64,000 bases of DNA from Corynebacterium sp. HMSC078H07 (lineage in GTDB: Bacteria; Actinomycetota; Actinomycetes; Mycobacteriales; Mycobacteriaceae), in contig NZ_KV810440.1 in NCBI RefSeq assembly GCF_001812805.1, forward strand, positions 1 through 64,000, in the 5' to 3' direction. Below the pieces are notes generated by a model. That model saw only the letters and a list, made by a program, of their open reading frames with translations, was not told the DNA's origin and did not search any database. How positions within the stretch are numbered: the first letter of the stretch is position 1; each line of letters begins with the position of its first letter. A program made the translations under genes and the position numbers. Below, one piece after another: positions 28,573 to 37,690 of the stretch.

Positions 28573-29585
28573 TAGGCGTTGCCTCCTAGGGCGTCGAGCG
28601 GATTGATCTTGGAAACGCGGCGGGTGGCGAGGAAGGCACCGGCGATGCCGAGCAGCCAGATGCCGAGAGCGGGGACGATGACCGTCATAACAGAAACCTC
28701 GAAGGGCACGGTGCCCTGTGCGGCGAGGCCCAGCAGCCAGCCGAAAAGCGCGCCAATCCCCACGCCAGCAGCCAGGATGATGGCCGCCTGGGCAATAGCA
28801 TCCTTGAGCAAGTACGTCACGCTGGCACCAAGAGCGCGGAGGATAGACAGGTCACGGGTGCGCTGGATGGTCCAGATGCTCAGGAAAGCGATGGTGACCA
28901 GTGCAGAGATGCCGTAGAGGAAGGCCTGCATCGTCAACAGGGAGCCGCGCTCCGAGCTGTAGGCCGGCAGGCCAGACAGCGCCTTGCCCATGGACACGGA
29001 CGTCTCCGTCGGCTCTGTGGTCAGCAGCGCCACGCCCACCATGCCCTCCGGGGCGTGGGAGACCTGCTGCCAGGTGGCCGTGTCCACCCAGATAACCGGG
29101 GAGTGGGAGTAATACTCATCCGGGACCATGCCACGTACCTCCAGGTCAACGCCACCAAGCGTGCCCTGAGAAGGAGCGTTCATGTCTTCATCGATGGACT
29201 GGCTAAGAATCATGCCGCGTTCCGGAATCAAGGTGTCCGTCCCGGGAATCTCAGTGCCGGCAGGCAGGCCCAGGACGGCCACACCGCCGTGGCCTTCCAG
29301 CTTGGTCTGGCTCGCGCCCAGCGGGAGACCACCGTCGACGACATCCTCAGCGAAAATCTCCGACTCGGTAAAAGACGGGTCTTCGGTGGAGAAGGTCACG
29401 TTCGGTGTAGTTTCTCCGAGTGCCTCCAGCGCAGAAGTGTTTTGCTTGGACAGTCCTTGGGTAAGGCCGGACAGCATAACGAGCAACAACGTAATTAGAG
29501 CCACGACGCCGCCGATCAGGAAGAAACGACCGCGCGCGGTGACTATCTCTCTCAATGCAAGGAACATAGTATTCATACTGATCAC
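28572..29585 (-). CDS. hrtB: Heme exporter permease HrtB (FtsX/MacB-type)
   Basis: 337 residues: one N-terminal helix (about 20-43), a large extracytoplasmic domain (about 45-215), then three C-terminal helices, the FtsX/MacB topology. The opening FLALREIVTARGRF and SALEAL segments are like HrtB of corynebacteria. The frame opens at GTG 29585; ATGs at 29576 and 29567 are equally plausible and no ribosome-binding site decides. It should expel surplus heme with HrtA. Confidence 0.8.
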   Translation of the reverse strand: MISMNTMFLALREIVTARGRFFLIGGVVALITLLLVMLSGLTQGLSKQNTSALEALGETTPNVTFSTEDPSFTESEIFAEDVVDGGLPLGASQTKLEGHGGVAVLGLPAGTEIPGTDTLIPERGMILSQSIDEDMNAPSQGTLGGVDLEVRGMVPDEYYSHSPVIWVDTATWQQVSHAPEGMVGVALLTTEPTETSVSMGKALSGLPAYSSERGSLLTMQAFLYGISALVTIAFLSIWTIQRTRDLSILRALGASVTYLLKDAIAQAAIILAAGVGIGALFGWLLGLAAQGTVPFEVSVMTVIVPALGIWLLGIAGAFLATRRVSKINPLDALGGNA

Positions 29586-29626
29586 GCGCTAAGAGAAAGT
29601 AATCGGGTACCTAGTTGAACCTTCAC

Positions 29627-29642
29627 TCAACCAGTTGGTTGA
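29627..29642. promoter_or_regulatory. Candidate ChrA operator between hrtB and chrS
   Basis: Sixteen-base palindrome TCAACC-AGTT-GGTTGA with another GTTGAACC-like half-site at 29614-29621, in the 94-base divergent region. Position and symmetry suit a LuxR-type response regulator controlling both operons. Confidence 0.5.
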
Positions 29643-29679
29643 TTCGGCCTCAACCGCTGAGGCGATAGGCTGGATCGGC

Positions 29680-30831
29680 GTGATGATGCGAAACAGCTTG
29701 TGGACCGTTGGCCTCCACATCATGTTCGGATTCCTGCTGGTCTTTGGCGTACTCCGCGCCTGGGCCGATGACCGGCTCGATGCCCGAGTCCTAGGTCTCT
29801 CGATTGCCCTCGCCGTGGTCTACGCCGGCTTCGTGGCCTACACCGCCCGCAGACCCGCTCGCCCCGTGCCCACTACGCTGTGGCTCGCTGCGCTCTGTGT
29901 GTTGTGGATAGGCCTCATGGTGCATGCCCAAGACTTCATGTGGATGGAATTCCCGCTGGTCTTCGTCTTTGTCCATGCCCTCCCCTTCTGGCCTGGCATC
30001 CTCGCCAGCATTGTGCTGTGGGCCATCGCCGCCTTCATCCCCGCCTGGCTGCACCCCCAGGCATGGACGGCAGCCGCTGCTATTGGCCCCTTCATCGGTA
30101 CCTGTTTCGCCGTGGCCGTCTACCACGCTGCCCGCAAGATTCAAGCGGAGGCGGTGCACCACGCGGCTGTGGCCAAGCAACTGCGTGAAACACAGGAGGA
30201 ACTGGCCGCCACCGAGCACCAAGCAGGCCGCCTCGAAGAACGCGAGCGGCTCTCCCGGGAGATTCATGACACCGTGGCCCAAGGTTTATCCTCCATCGTG
30301 CTGCTCAGCCGCGCTGCCAAGAACAGCACGGACCCGGAGGAGACCACCGCACAGCTCGAACTCATTGAGAAGGTGGCCAAGGACAACCTCGCGGAAGCTC
30401 GTCGCTTCGTCAAAGAACTCGCCGCCCCAACCTCCTCCATCGATGAAGGTCTGCGCGCCCTCGTGGACGAACTCCAAGCACAGGCGAAGGGTCTGGGGTT
30501 ACGCACACGCTTTAGTCTCAAGTTAACCGGCCGCGGCGAGGTGCCTACCGAGCTCCACCACGTCATTCTGCGTTCCGCGCGCGAGGGCCTAACCAACGTG
30601 ATGAAACATGCCGACGCCGACCGCGCAGTGGTCACGCTGGGCGCTTTCACAGATGAGATCACCTTGGACGTGGTCGACGATGGCCGCGGCATCGACGGCC
30701 CACAAGGCTTCGGCCTGACCGGCTTGGAGCAGCGTGTTCGCAGCGTTGGTGGCAGCGTCCAGGTAGAATCCTCACCGGCCGGCACCGCGCTCGCGGTGCG
30801 AATCCCAACAGGAAGCAGCCGCAATGGTTAA
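29680..30831 (+). CDS. chrS: Heme-responsive sensor histidine kinase ChrS
   Basis: 383 residues: five or six N-terminal membrane helices without a large outside loop, then HisKA_3 with phospho-acceptor His (about 196, in REIHDTVAQGLS) and a HATPase domain (DDGRGIDGPQGFGLTGL). This NarL-type kinase layout, divergent from hrtAB, fits ChrS. Start chosen at GTG 29680 since TAGGCT (29666-29671) lies 8 bases upstream; the frame stays open to 29635. Overlaps chrA by 8 bases. Confidence 0.78.
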   Translation: MMMRNSLWTVGLHIMFGFLLVFGVLRAWADDRLDARVLGLSIALAVVYAGFVAYTARRPARPVPTTLWLAALCVLWIGLMVHAQDFMWMEFPLVFVFVHALPFWPGILASIVLWAIAAFIPAWLHPQAWTAAAAIGPFIGTCFAVAVYHAARKIQAEAVHHAAVAKQLRETQEELAATEHQAGRLEERERLSREIHDTVAQGLSSIVLLSRAAKNSTDPEETTAQLELIEKVAKDNLAEARRFVKELAAPTSSIDEGLRALVDELQAQAKGLGLRTRFSLKLTGRGEVPTELHHVILRSAREGLTNVMKHADADRAVVTLGAFTDEITLDVVDDGRGIDGPQGFGLTGLEQRVRSVGGSVQVESSPAGTALAVRIPTGSSRNG

Positions 30832-31441
30832 CGTGATGCTCATCGATGATCACCCCGTGGTCCGCGCCGGGCTGCGCGCCATTCTCAACACGTTCCACGA
30901 CATTGATGTGGTGCTGGAAGGCTCTGACGGTTCGGCAGTGGAGAAGCTGCTGCTTGACGACGTCCCCCCGATCGACGTAGTCGTCTGCGATATCCAGATG
31001 CCGGACGTCGATGGCATTGCCGCCACCCGGCGCGTGCGTGAACTCAACGGACCGCCGGTGCTGATTCTCACCACCTATGACACGCAAGCCGATATCCTCG
31101 CCGCAGTGGAGGCCGGGGCGATGGGCTACCTGTTGAAAGACGCTCCTGAGGAAGCCCTGCATAACGCGGTCCTCGACACCGCTGCGGGAAAGCGCACGTT
31201 AGCCCCCGAGGTCACCAACCTCTTGGCAGAACGCTTAGCCCAGCCGGAAACAGCACTCTCCGCCCGTGAGCTGGAGATCCTTCAGGCCTTGTCCACGGGA
31301 CAGTCCAATAAGCAGATTGCGCAGGAGCTCTTCATTTCTGAGGCCACAGTGAAGACCCACCTCATCCACGTCTATCAAAAGCTCGGAGTGGATACCCGTA
31401 CCGCTGCGGTGTCCGCTGCCCGCGAGCGCAAACTCATTTAA
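30824..31441 (+). CDS. chrA: LuxR/NarL-type response regulator ChrA
   Basis: 205 residues: receiver domain with phospho-acceptor Asp56 (VVVCDIQMP) and conserved Lys in YLLKDA, then a C-terminal LuxR helix-turn-helix (LSARELEILQAL...SEATVKTHLIHVYQKLGV). Expected to activate hrtAB when ChrS senses heme. Four bases separate it from the following flavoprotein gene, so that gene may be in the same operon. Confidence 0.8.
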   Translation: MVNVMLIDDHPVVRAGLRAILNTFHDIDVVLEGSDGSAVEKLLLDDVPPIDVVVCDIQMPDVDGIAATRRVRELNGPPVLILTTYDTQADILAAVEAGAMGYLLKDAPEEALHNAVLDTAAGKRTLAPEVTNLLAERLAQPETALSARELEILQALSTGQSNKQIAQELFISEATVKTHLIHVYQKLGVDTRTAAVSAARERKLI

Positions 31442-31445
31442 GCCG

Positions 31446-32468
31446 ATGCATGCCTACGATTGCATCGTCGTCGGTGGTGGCCAATCCGGCCTCGCCACCG
31501 GCTACTACTTGCGCAAAAAGAAGCTCGACTTTCTCATCCTCGACGCCAACCCTTCCCCCGGCGGTGCCTGGCAGCACGTGTGGGACTCGCTGACGCTTTT
31601 TAGCGATGCTGAGTCCTCCACTCTTCCCGGCTGGCCCATGCCGCACTACCCCGGGTTTCCGCCGGCAACCCATGTGGTCGACTACCTCACTCGTTACGAA
31701 GAGCGCTATGACCTGCCGGTTCGGCATGGCGTCGAGGTCACCGCCGTGCTATACGACGCCCCCTTCTTCCACCTTTCCACCGCCCACGAGGAGTTCCGCG
31801 CCCGCACCGTCGTGGCCGCCACCGGCACGTGGTCCGCGCCCTTTATCCCCTTCTACCCCGGCGCGTTTGCGGGCCGCCAATGGCACACGGCGAACTACCC
31901 CGGACCCGCACCGTTTCTCCCCGGCGCGCAGCCAGAAACCCAGCGCGTCGCCGTCGTGGGCGCAGGCAACTCGGGTGCCCAAATCGCCGCCGAGCTTGCC
32001 TTGGAAGGCGTGGACACCACGTGGTTTACCACGCATCCGCCGCGGTGGATGCCGGATGACGTGGATGGCCGCGTGCTCTTTAGCCGCAACCGGCAGCGCA
32101 TGCTCGCCTTGGCAAAGGGGGAGCCCGACCCCGGATCGGAGTCGGAGCTCGGCGATATCGTCATGGTTCCACCCGTCCTCAAGGCCCGGGATAGCGGGCT
32201 GTTGGGCGCTACCCCGATGTTCGATTCCCTCGATGAACTCACCGAGCAGGGCTTTAGTGATCTCATCTGGGCCACCGGTTTTAGGCCTGCCCTGCGCCCC
32301 TTTTCCGGACTTTTAGCAGAAGGAAAACCCACGGTGGAAGGTTTCTTCCCCGTGGGCTACGGCTCGTGGACTGGTCCTGGTTCGGCGACGATTACCGGTG
32401 TTTCTCCTTATGCGCGGCAGGTGGCAACCACCATCGCAGAGCGCGTTCGGCTCACCCCGAACGCTTAA
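31446..32468 (+). CDS. FAD-dependent monooxygenase/oxidoreductase (CzcO-like)
   Basis: 340 residues with two Rossmann motifs, FAD-binding GGGQSGLATG (about 10-19) and NAD(P)H-binding GAGNSGAQIA (about 171-180), separated by a YPG-type linker (ATGTWSAPFIP). This is the layout of flavin-containing monooxygenases and CzcO/ArsO-like proteins. Substrate unknown. It follows chrA by four bases, raising the possibility of a heme- or metal-stress role. Confidence 0.78.
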   Translation: MHAYDCIVVGGGQSGLATGYYLRKKKLDFLILDANPSPGGAWQHVWDSLTLFSDAESSTLPGWPMPHYPGFPPATHVVDYLTRYEERYDLPVRHGVEVTAVLYDAPFFHLSTAHEEFRARTVVAATGTWSAPFIPFYPGAFAGRQWHTANYPGPAPFLPGAQPETQRVAVVGAGNSGAQIAAELALEGVDTTWFTTHPPRWMPDDVDGRVLFSRNRQRMLALAKGEPDPGSESELGDIVMVPPVLKARDSGLLGATPMFDSLDELTEQGFSDLIWATGFRPALRPFSGLLAEGKPTVEGFFPVGYGSWTGPGSATITGVSPYARQVATTIAERVRLTPNA

Positions 32469-32480
32469 GTTTCGAAACGC

Positions 32481-33056
32481 CTAATTCAGCAGCATGGCTC
32501 CGATAAGCGCCACCGACGCCAGCGCCAGAAGAAAACCCAGGCGCTGCAGGATTTTCATCTGCTGCTCGCGGCTCAGCCGCGCCATGAGAAGTGCGCCAAG
32601 AATGCTGCCCACGCTGTTGTAGAGGACATCATCAATATCGCTAAAGCCTAGGGAGAAAACGTACTGCGCGGTTTCAATCCCTAGGCTCACCGTGAGACCT
32701 ATCAGCAGGGCGCCACCGAGACCCCAGCGAATCCGCCGCAGAGAACGTCCCACCACGTACACGGCCGCACCGAAGGGCATAAAGAGAAGGATGTTGCCGA
32801 AGAGATCGCTCCACCCTCCGTACCACACCGAAGCTGTTTCAAAACCACCAAAGAGGTGCAGGTTCACCTTGCGTACTGCATGCGCTGAGCCATCCACGAC
32901 TCCCGGGATATCCATGAAGGGCTTGCCCAGCGTGGCCAGCCCCACGGTGACTAAGGCGAGGAGGGTGACTAAGAGGGCGTCGCGAAGCACATGCCGGTAC
33001 GGATCCGGCACGGGCGCAAGCCGGTTTCGTGTGTGGCGAAGCTCTGTGGTGCTCAT
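32481..33056 (-). CDS. VanZ-family membrane protein (second copy)
   Basis: 191 residues, about five helices, with the VanZ pattern FGNILLFMPFGAAVYV and GIETAQYVFSLGFSDIDDVLYN. Start at ATG 33056 with TAAAGT 7 bases upstream on the minus strand, so probably leaderless; a longer frame reaching 33683 lies over the opposite gene and is not real. Divergent from the AcuI-type gene. Function unknown; possibly envelope glycopeptide tolerance. Confidence 0.8.
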   Translation of the reverse strand: MSTTELRHTRNRLAPVPDPYRHVLRDALLVTLLALVTVGLATLGKPFMDIPGVVDGSAHAVRKVNLHLFGGFETASVWYGGWSDLFGNILLFMPFGAAVYVVGRSLRRIRWGLGGALLIGLTVSLGIETAQYVFSLGFSDIDDVLYNSVGSILGALLMARLSREQQMKILQRLGFLLALASVALIGAMLLN

Positions 33057-33143
33057 GGTGGCCACTTTAAGGGGAAAAGCTGACAAGATCCTGGGGTATT
33101 CGCTGCCAAGAGGCTGCTTCACAATGTCGGTAGGATAGTGCGC

Positions 33144-34109
33144 ATGAGCACACTCATTGTCACCCGTACCGAGTCCGGCGTTTCCCAGGCTTTCCAGGAC
33201 GAGCAGGTCCTGGCGGAAGGAGACACGCTGGTCAATGTTCAGTATTCCTCCCTCAACTACAAAGACGCCATGGCCTTGGAGGGCGATAAGGGCGTCATGC
33301 GCATTGACCCGCTCGTGCCCGGCATCGACGTCGTCGGCACCGTGGAAGAAACCACGGATGAGCGTTTGAAACCGGGCCAGCTCGTCGCAGCCTTCGGCGA
33401 CGGCCTGGGCGAGTTCCGCCACGGCGGCTACACCACCCAGCAGCGTGTCAACGGTGAGGCCACCATCCCCGTTCCGGAGCGCTTCAGTGCCCACGATGCT
33501 GCTGCCATCGGCACCGCCGGCTACACCGCGGCTATCTGTGTGAACCAGCTGCGCACGCACGGCACGACGGAAGGTCACATCCTCGTCACCGGCGCGACAG
33601 GCGGCGTGGGCTCCATCGCCGTGCAATTGCTCAAGTCTGCCGGCTACGAGGTCACCGCCGTGACTGGCCGCGTGGACTCCCAATCGGAGTACCTCACCCG
33701 GCTAGGCGCCGATCACATTCTGGACCGCGCTGCGCTCTCGGAAACTGGGCGCCCACTGCAGAAGGCGCTGTACGACGGCGCCATCGACACCGCCGGCTCC
33801 ACTGTTCTGGCCAACGTTTTGGCGCAGGTGCGCTGGGGCGGTGTTGTGGCAGCCACCGGCATGGCGGCGGGCCCAGACTTGCCGGCTTCGGTTCTGCCCT
33901 TCATCCTGCGCGGCATCGTGTTGGCGGGCGGCAACTCTGTCGACGCTCCGCGCGCGGTGCGTGAGGCTGCCTGGCAGCTTCTCGACGACCACCTGGACCT
34001 CGACCTGCTGCACTCCATTACGGAAACCGTGCAACTCGACGCCGTCACCGCAGCCGCCAAGGAGCTGCGCGCTGGCACCCGCCACGGACGCACGGTGGTG
34101 GAAATTTAA
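33144..34109 (+). CDS. AcuI/YhdH-type medium-chain oxidoreductase
   Basis: 321-residue zinc-free MDR enzyme with the YhdH/AcuI opening (SSLNYKDAMAL) and NADPH-binding ATGGVGSIAVQLL. Relatives reduce acryloyl-CoA and similar enoyl substrates. Start at 33144 chosen since TAGGAT (33131-33136) lies 7 bases before the ATG; an in-frame codon at 33138 is inside that spacer. The stop overlaps the convergent metS stop by four bases. Confidence 0.85.
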   Translation: MSTLIVTRTESGVSQAFQDEQVLAEGDTLVNVQYSSLNYKDAMALEGDKGVMRIDPLVPGIDVVGTVEETTDERLKPGQLVAAFGDGLGEFRHGGYTTQQRVNGEATIPVPERFSAHDAAAIGTAGYTAAICVNQLRTHGTTEGHILVTGATGGVGSIAVQLLKSAGYEVTAVTGRVDSQSEYLTRLGADHILDRAALSETGRPLQKALYDGAIDTAGSTVLANVLAQVRWGGVVAATGMAAGPDLPASVLPFILRGIVLAGGNSVDAPRAVREAAWQLLDDHLDLDLLHSITETVQLDAVTAAAKELRAGTRHGRTVVEI

Positions 34110-34279
34110 CTGCGCTGGTGAACGCGATGTGACAGGGCTTCGTCATCCGTTCCGGGGGCGTCGCCCAACTCACCTGTAGTGTCATCATCAGTGCGGGCCA
34201 GCCAGATGGAGGACACCACCAGTCCACCCCAGATGACGACGACGAAGAGGATAAAGAGCAGGATTGCGCTGGTAGTCAT
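34106..34279 (-). CDS. metS: Small subunit of NSS methionine/alanine importer (MetS-like)
   Basis: 57 residues, too short for many gene finders: one hydrophobic helix (about 5-27) followed by an acidic tail (TDDDTTGELGD). It begins 25 bases after metP, with GGAG 7 bases before the ATG. In C. glutamicum the NSS carrier MetP needs a single-helix partner, MetS, encoded directly downstream; size, topology and position agree. Another in-frame ATG two codons earlier overlaps the ribosome-binding site. Confidence 0.8.
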   Translation of the reverse strand: MTTSAILLFILFVVVIWGGLVVSSIWLARTDDDTTGELGDAPGTDDEALSHRVHQRS

Positions 34280-34304
34280 GGTCATTCTCCTTTCCTACTA
34301 GGTG

Positions 34305-35966
34305 TTATTTCTGGCCTGAGACGGGCACGGCATTGTGTCCGGGCGCGGCTGCGGTCTCGGTGCTCACTTCTGCCACAGTGCCGGCTGCCAGCGGGTTTGG
34401 GGTACCTGCGGGGCGGCCACCGACTGGGACGCCGTAATCCGAGGTCTCCATGCCGTCGAGGTACTTGTTGCCGCGGAATGCTACGAGTGGCATGAGCAGA
34501 CTTCCCAACAGGATGAGGCCGAGGGCTGCCCACCCAAAGAGCCCAATCTGGATAGTGGCATAGCCCTCATAGCCTTCGCGCGCGATGGTGAGGATTTCGT
34601 TGACGAGGAAGTACACCAGAAGCAGCGGAGTAGCCGCGAAGGTGAGGATCTGCCAGAAGCCACCAACCTTGAACTCGGACACGGCGTTGAGGTGCTGCTG
34701 GATTTCACGGCGGCGGCCGGTAATCCACCCCACCACAATCAGCGCGCAGATAGAGCCAAAGACGATACCCAGGTTGTTAGTGAACTTATCCATGATGTCC
34801 AGCGTGACCAGTCCGGAGGACGTGGAGAACAGGAAGCAAGACAGGACCGCCATGACGCTGCCGACGGAAATCGCGGATACCCTTCGGGACACATCGAACT
34901 TATCGGCCACTGCGGAAACCACGACCTCCATGATGGAAATCAACGAGGTCACGCCGGCCAGGAACAGCGAGCCGAAGAAGAGAACCCCGAAGAGTCCACC
35001 CAACGGCATGAGATTGATGATGGTCGGGAAAGCGATAAACGCTAAGCCAATGCCGGAGGAAGCCACCTCATCCACGGCCACGCCCTGCTGCGCTGCCATG
35101 TAACCCAAGGTGGCAAAGACACCAATGCCGGCAAGGACCTCGAAGGAGGAGTTCGCAAAGGCGGTAACCAGGCCGGCGTTCGTGAGGTTGGTACGCGGCT
35201 TGAGATAAGAGGCGTAAGTAATCATGATGCCGAAGCCGATGGACAGGGAGAAGAAAATCTGGCCGTAAGCAGCGATCCATACCGAGGGGTTACTCAGTAC
35301 GGACCAGTCCGGAGTGAAGAAGGCGTTCAGGCCTGCAGCGGCCCCTTCCAGGAAGAAGGCACGAACCACAAGGATGATGAACATGACCGCCAGCACCGGC
35401 AAGAAGATCGATGTCAGTTTGCCAATTCCCTCGTTAATGCTCGTGGCCAACGTCGCTATACAGATGATCCACACGAGAATCATGACGATGAGGATGGAGG
35501 GAACAACGTTGCCGGAATAAGTGGCCTCTGCGTCCGCTTGGAGGAAGTCACTCATAAAGTAGGTGGCCGGATCATCGCCCCACGCCTGCGTCACTGACTT
35601 CACGGTGTACAACGCCGCCCACGCAATGATGGCGGCGTAATAGATGGCAATGAAGAAATTCACGCCGACCTTGAACCAGCCAACGCCTTCCCAGCTCTTG
35701 CCTATGCGCCGGAAAGCCAGCGGCGCAGAACCACGGAAACGGTGACCAATGGCCAGGTCAAACCAGAGAATCGGAATACCCGCAGTCAGCAGCGCCACCA
35801 TATACGGGATAAGGAAGGCGCCACCACCATTGTCATAAGCAACGTAGGGGAAGCGCCAAATATTACCCAGGCCAACGGCGGAGCCAATTGCAGCCATGAG
35901 GAAGACGAAGCGGGTGTTAAACGTATCGCGCGTCGACTTAGTTTTTGTCGTGGTTATTGAGGACAT
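34305..35966 (-). CDS. metP: NSS-family methionine/alanine importer MetP
   Basis: 553 residues with about 12 helices and the NSS signature GSAVGLGNIWRFPYVAYDNGGGAF (split across about 28-51), which forms the sodium sites. Together with the small MetS this matches the corynebacterial MetPS importer of methionine and alanine. Start at ATG 35966 has AAGG 8 bases upstream; the frame extends to 36032 without support. The last 45 residues are a polar cytoplasmic tail. Confidence 0.88.
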   Translation of the reverse strand: MSSITTTKTKSTRDTFNTRFVFLMAAIGSAVGLGNIWRFPYVAYDNGGGAFLIPYMVALLTAGIPILWFDLAIGHRFRGSAPLAFRRIGKSWEGVGWFKVGVNFFIAIYYAAIIAWAALYTVKSVTQAWGDDPATYFMSDFLQADAEATYSGNVVPSILIVMILVWIICIATLATSINEGIGKLTSIFLPVLAVMFIILVVRAFFLEGAAAGLNAFFTPDWSVLSNPSVWIAAYGQIFFSLSIGFGIMITYASYLKPRTNLTNAGLVTAFANSSFEVLAGIGVFATLGYMAAQQGVAVDEVASSGIGLAFIAFPTIINLMPLGGLFGVLFFGSLFLAGVTSLISIMEVVVSAVADKFDVSRRVSAISVGSVMAVLSCFLFSTSSGLVTLDIMDKFTNNLGIVFGSICALIVVGWITGRRREIQQHLNAVSEFKVGGFWQILTFAATPLLLVYFLVNEILTIAREGYEGYATIQIGLFGWAALGLILLGSLLMPLVAFRGNKYLDGMETSDYGVPVGGRPAGTPNPLAAGTVAEVSTETAAAPGHNAVPVSGQK

Positions 35967-36140
35967 GAGAGCACCTTCTTGTAGAGCACATCCCGTGCGC
36001 ACGGGCCTGAAAGAGGGACCTTCAGCATCCACATGCGGACGAGTATTAGCGAGGAGTTTATACTAACTGCCGACCAATAGTTACCCTTTTTGAGAATGGT
36101 GTCTCATTTTTTACCCCCTGGGCTCCACATCACTCGCTGA

Positions 36141-36164
36141 CTAAAACCGCCGAAACCCCTCGGC
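36141..36164 (-). terminator. Likely terminator after the paaT-like transporter gene
   Basis: Stem GCCGA/TCGGC (36149-36153, 36160-36164) followed on the minus strand by GGTTTT. About 85 bases downstream of the transporter stop. The stem is short, so confidence is modest. The rest of 35967-36248 holds the metP promoter region without a clear operator. Confidence 0.4.
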
Positions 36165-36248
36165 ACCCAGCCTTCCCTTTCGGAACAACGAGTCCTGAAA
36201 GAAAACCGAGCGATGAGGGGTATCGAGCCTGAGAAGTTCAGAGTGCGA

Positions 36249-37574
36249 CTAGACGTGCAGGTCGCGGTCCTGAATCCCCTTGGGGACAGCGAGCACGCCG
36301 ATGAGGGAAACGATCGAAATAGCGACACCGTAGGCAGCGATGGCCATGGAGGTCTCAAACTTGGTATAAAGCATCTCCGCAATCATCGGGGCGAAGGCAC
36401 CACCGATAATGGAGCCGAAGGCATAGCCGATGGACACGCCCGACAGACGCACTTTCACTGGAAACATCTCCGCATACATCGCTGATTGCGGGCCGTAGCT
36501 CGCGCCCAAGATGACGCCCAACAAGAACACGGCTGCGCCGAACAGATGGACGTTGCCTGAATCGACCGCCAGGAATACTGGGGTGATGTACAACGCTAGG
36601 ACGACATAACCTCCAATGAAGGTCGTGCGGCGTCCAACCTTGTCGGACAGGTGGCCGAAGTACAACGTTCCAAAGAACCAGCCAATCGATGCAACGAGGG
36701 CTACCGCAAGAGCTTGCGGGCGTGTATAACCCACCACCTTCGTTCCATAGGCGGTGAAGTAGGCGATAACGAAGTAACCAATAGCGTTGTTAGCTGCAAA
36801 GATGACCGCGCACTTGATGACGGTTCCTAGGTGCCCCTTAAAAAGGACCGCGAGCGGTGCGGTGGACTTTTCCTTAAGCTCCTCCATTTCCGCGAAGGCT
36901 GGAGATTCTTCCACCGCTCGGCGAATGAGGTAGCCGAGGAGAATAAGCACGAGAGAGGACAAGAACGGAATGCGCCAACCCCATGCAAGGAACTGCTCCG
37001 GGGTCAAAAAGGTGGACAGCACCAGCATGAAAATGGTGGCAAGGAACATGCCGAGAGGAACGCCCACTTGGGGGAACGCTCCAAATAGTCCACGCTTGCC
37101 CGCAGGTGCATGTTCGACAGACAGCATCGCCGCACCGCCCCATTCGCCGCCAGCGGAGAGTCCCTGAAGAATACGCAGTACGACTAGCAGGATAGGCGCT
37201 GCCATACCTATGGATGCGTAAGTAGGCAGAACACCCATCAACATTGTTGCCAGGCCCATGCCAACCAGCGTCACGACGAGGACCGGCTTGCGACCAAGCC
37301 TGTCACCCAAGTGTCCGGCCAAGATCGCCCCGAGAGGACGGAAGAGGAAGGAGATACCCAGAGACGCCCAGGAGATGATCTGCGCGAGTGAAGCGCTCTC
37401 ATTGGAGACCGGATCGAAGTACTGAGTAGCGAAAATCAGACCGGCGGCCTGAGCGTAAATGAAGAAGTCAAACCACTCAATAGTGGTTCCAACCATCGAG
37501 CCGGCAAGCACACGCTTGTGTTCTTTGGTAATTCCCGGACCTTGGGCAGGCTGTTGGGTGACTGGTGCAGACAT
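36249..37574 (-). CDS. MHS-family MFS transporter, probable phenylacetate uptake (PaaT-like)
   Basis: 441 residues, 12 helices, with the metabolite:H+ symporter features GTTIEWFDFFIYA (helix 1) and GHLGDRLGRKPVL (loop 2-3). It follows paaK by 116 bases on the same strand, behind the same PaaR-type operator. C. glutamicum uses an MFS carrier, PaaT, for phenylacetate, and this is the only transporter in the cluster, so phenylacetate is the likely substrate. Confidence 0.75.
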   Translation of the reverse strand: MSAPVTQQPAQGPGITKEHKRVLAGSMVGTTIEWFDFFIYAQAAGLIFATQYFDPVSNESASLAQIISWASLGISFLFRPLGAILAGHLGDRLGRKPVLVVTLVGMGLATMLMGVLPTYASIGMAAPILLVVLRILQGLSAGGEWGGAAMLSVEHAPAGKRGLFGAFPQVGVPLGMFLATIFMLVLSTFLTPEQFLAWGWRIPFLSSLVLILLGYLIRRAVEESPAFAEMEELKEKSTAPLAVLFKGHLGTVIKCAVIFAANNAIGYFVIAYFTAYGTKVVGYTRPQALAVALVASIGWFFGTLYFGHLSDKVGRRTTFIGGYVVLALYITPVFLAVDSGNVHLFGAAVFLLGVILGASYGPQSAMYAEMFPVKVRLSGVSIGYAFGSIIGGAFAPMIAEMLYTKFETSMAIAAYGVAISIVSLIGVLAVPKGIQDRDLHV

Positions 37575-37690
37575 AGTGGGATTCTCTTCTCTATGGGTGC
37601 AGAAGCACGGTGAATACAGTTAAGCCAGTGAACGAGCAGGGCAATTAGTGAGGCGGGGTATGCCTGAAGGGCCGAGAGCGCTGCAGAGTT

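Noticed and set aside
33057..33683. Long N-terminal extension of the second VanZ-like frame
   Set aside because: It is antisense to the AcuI-type gene and low in plausible protein features.
34045..34227. 60-residue minus-strand frame near metS
   Set aside because: Out of frame with the MetS-like gene, which has the ribosome-binding site and a clean membrane helix.
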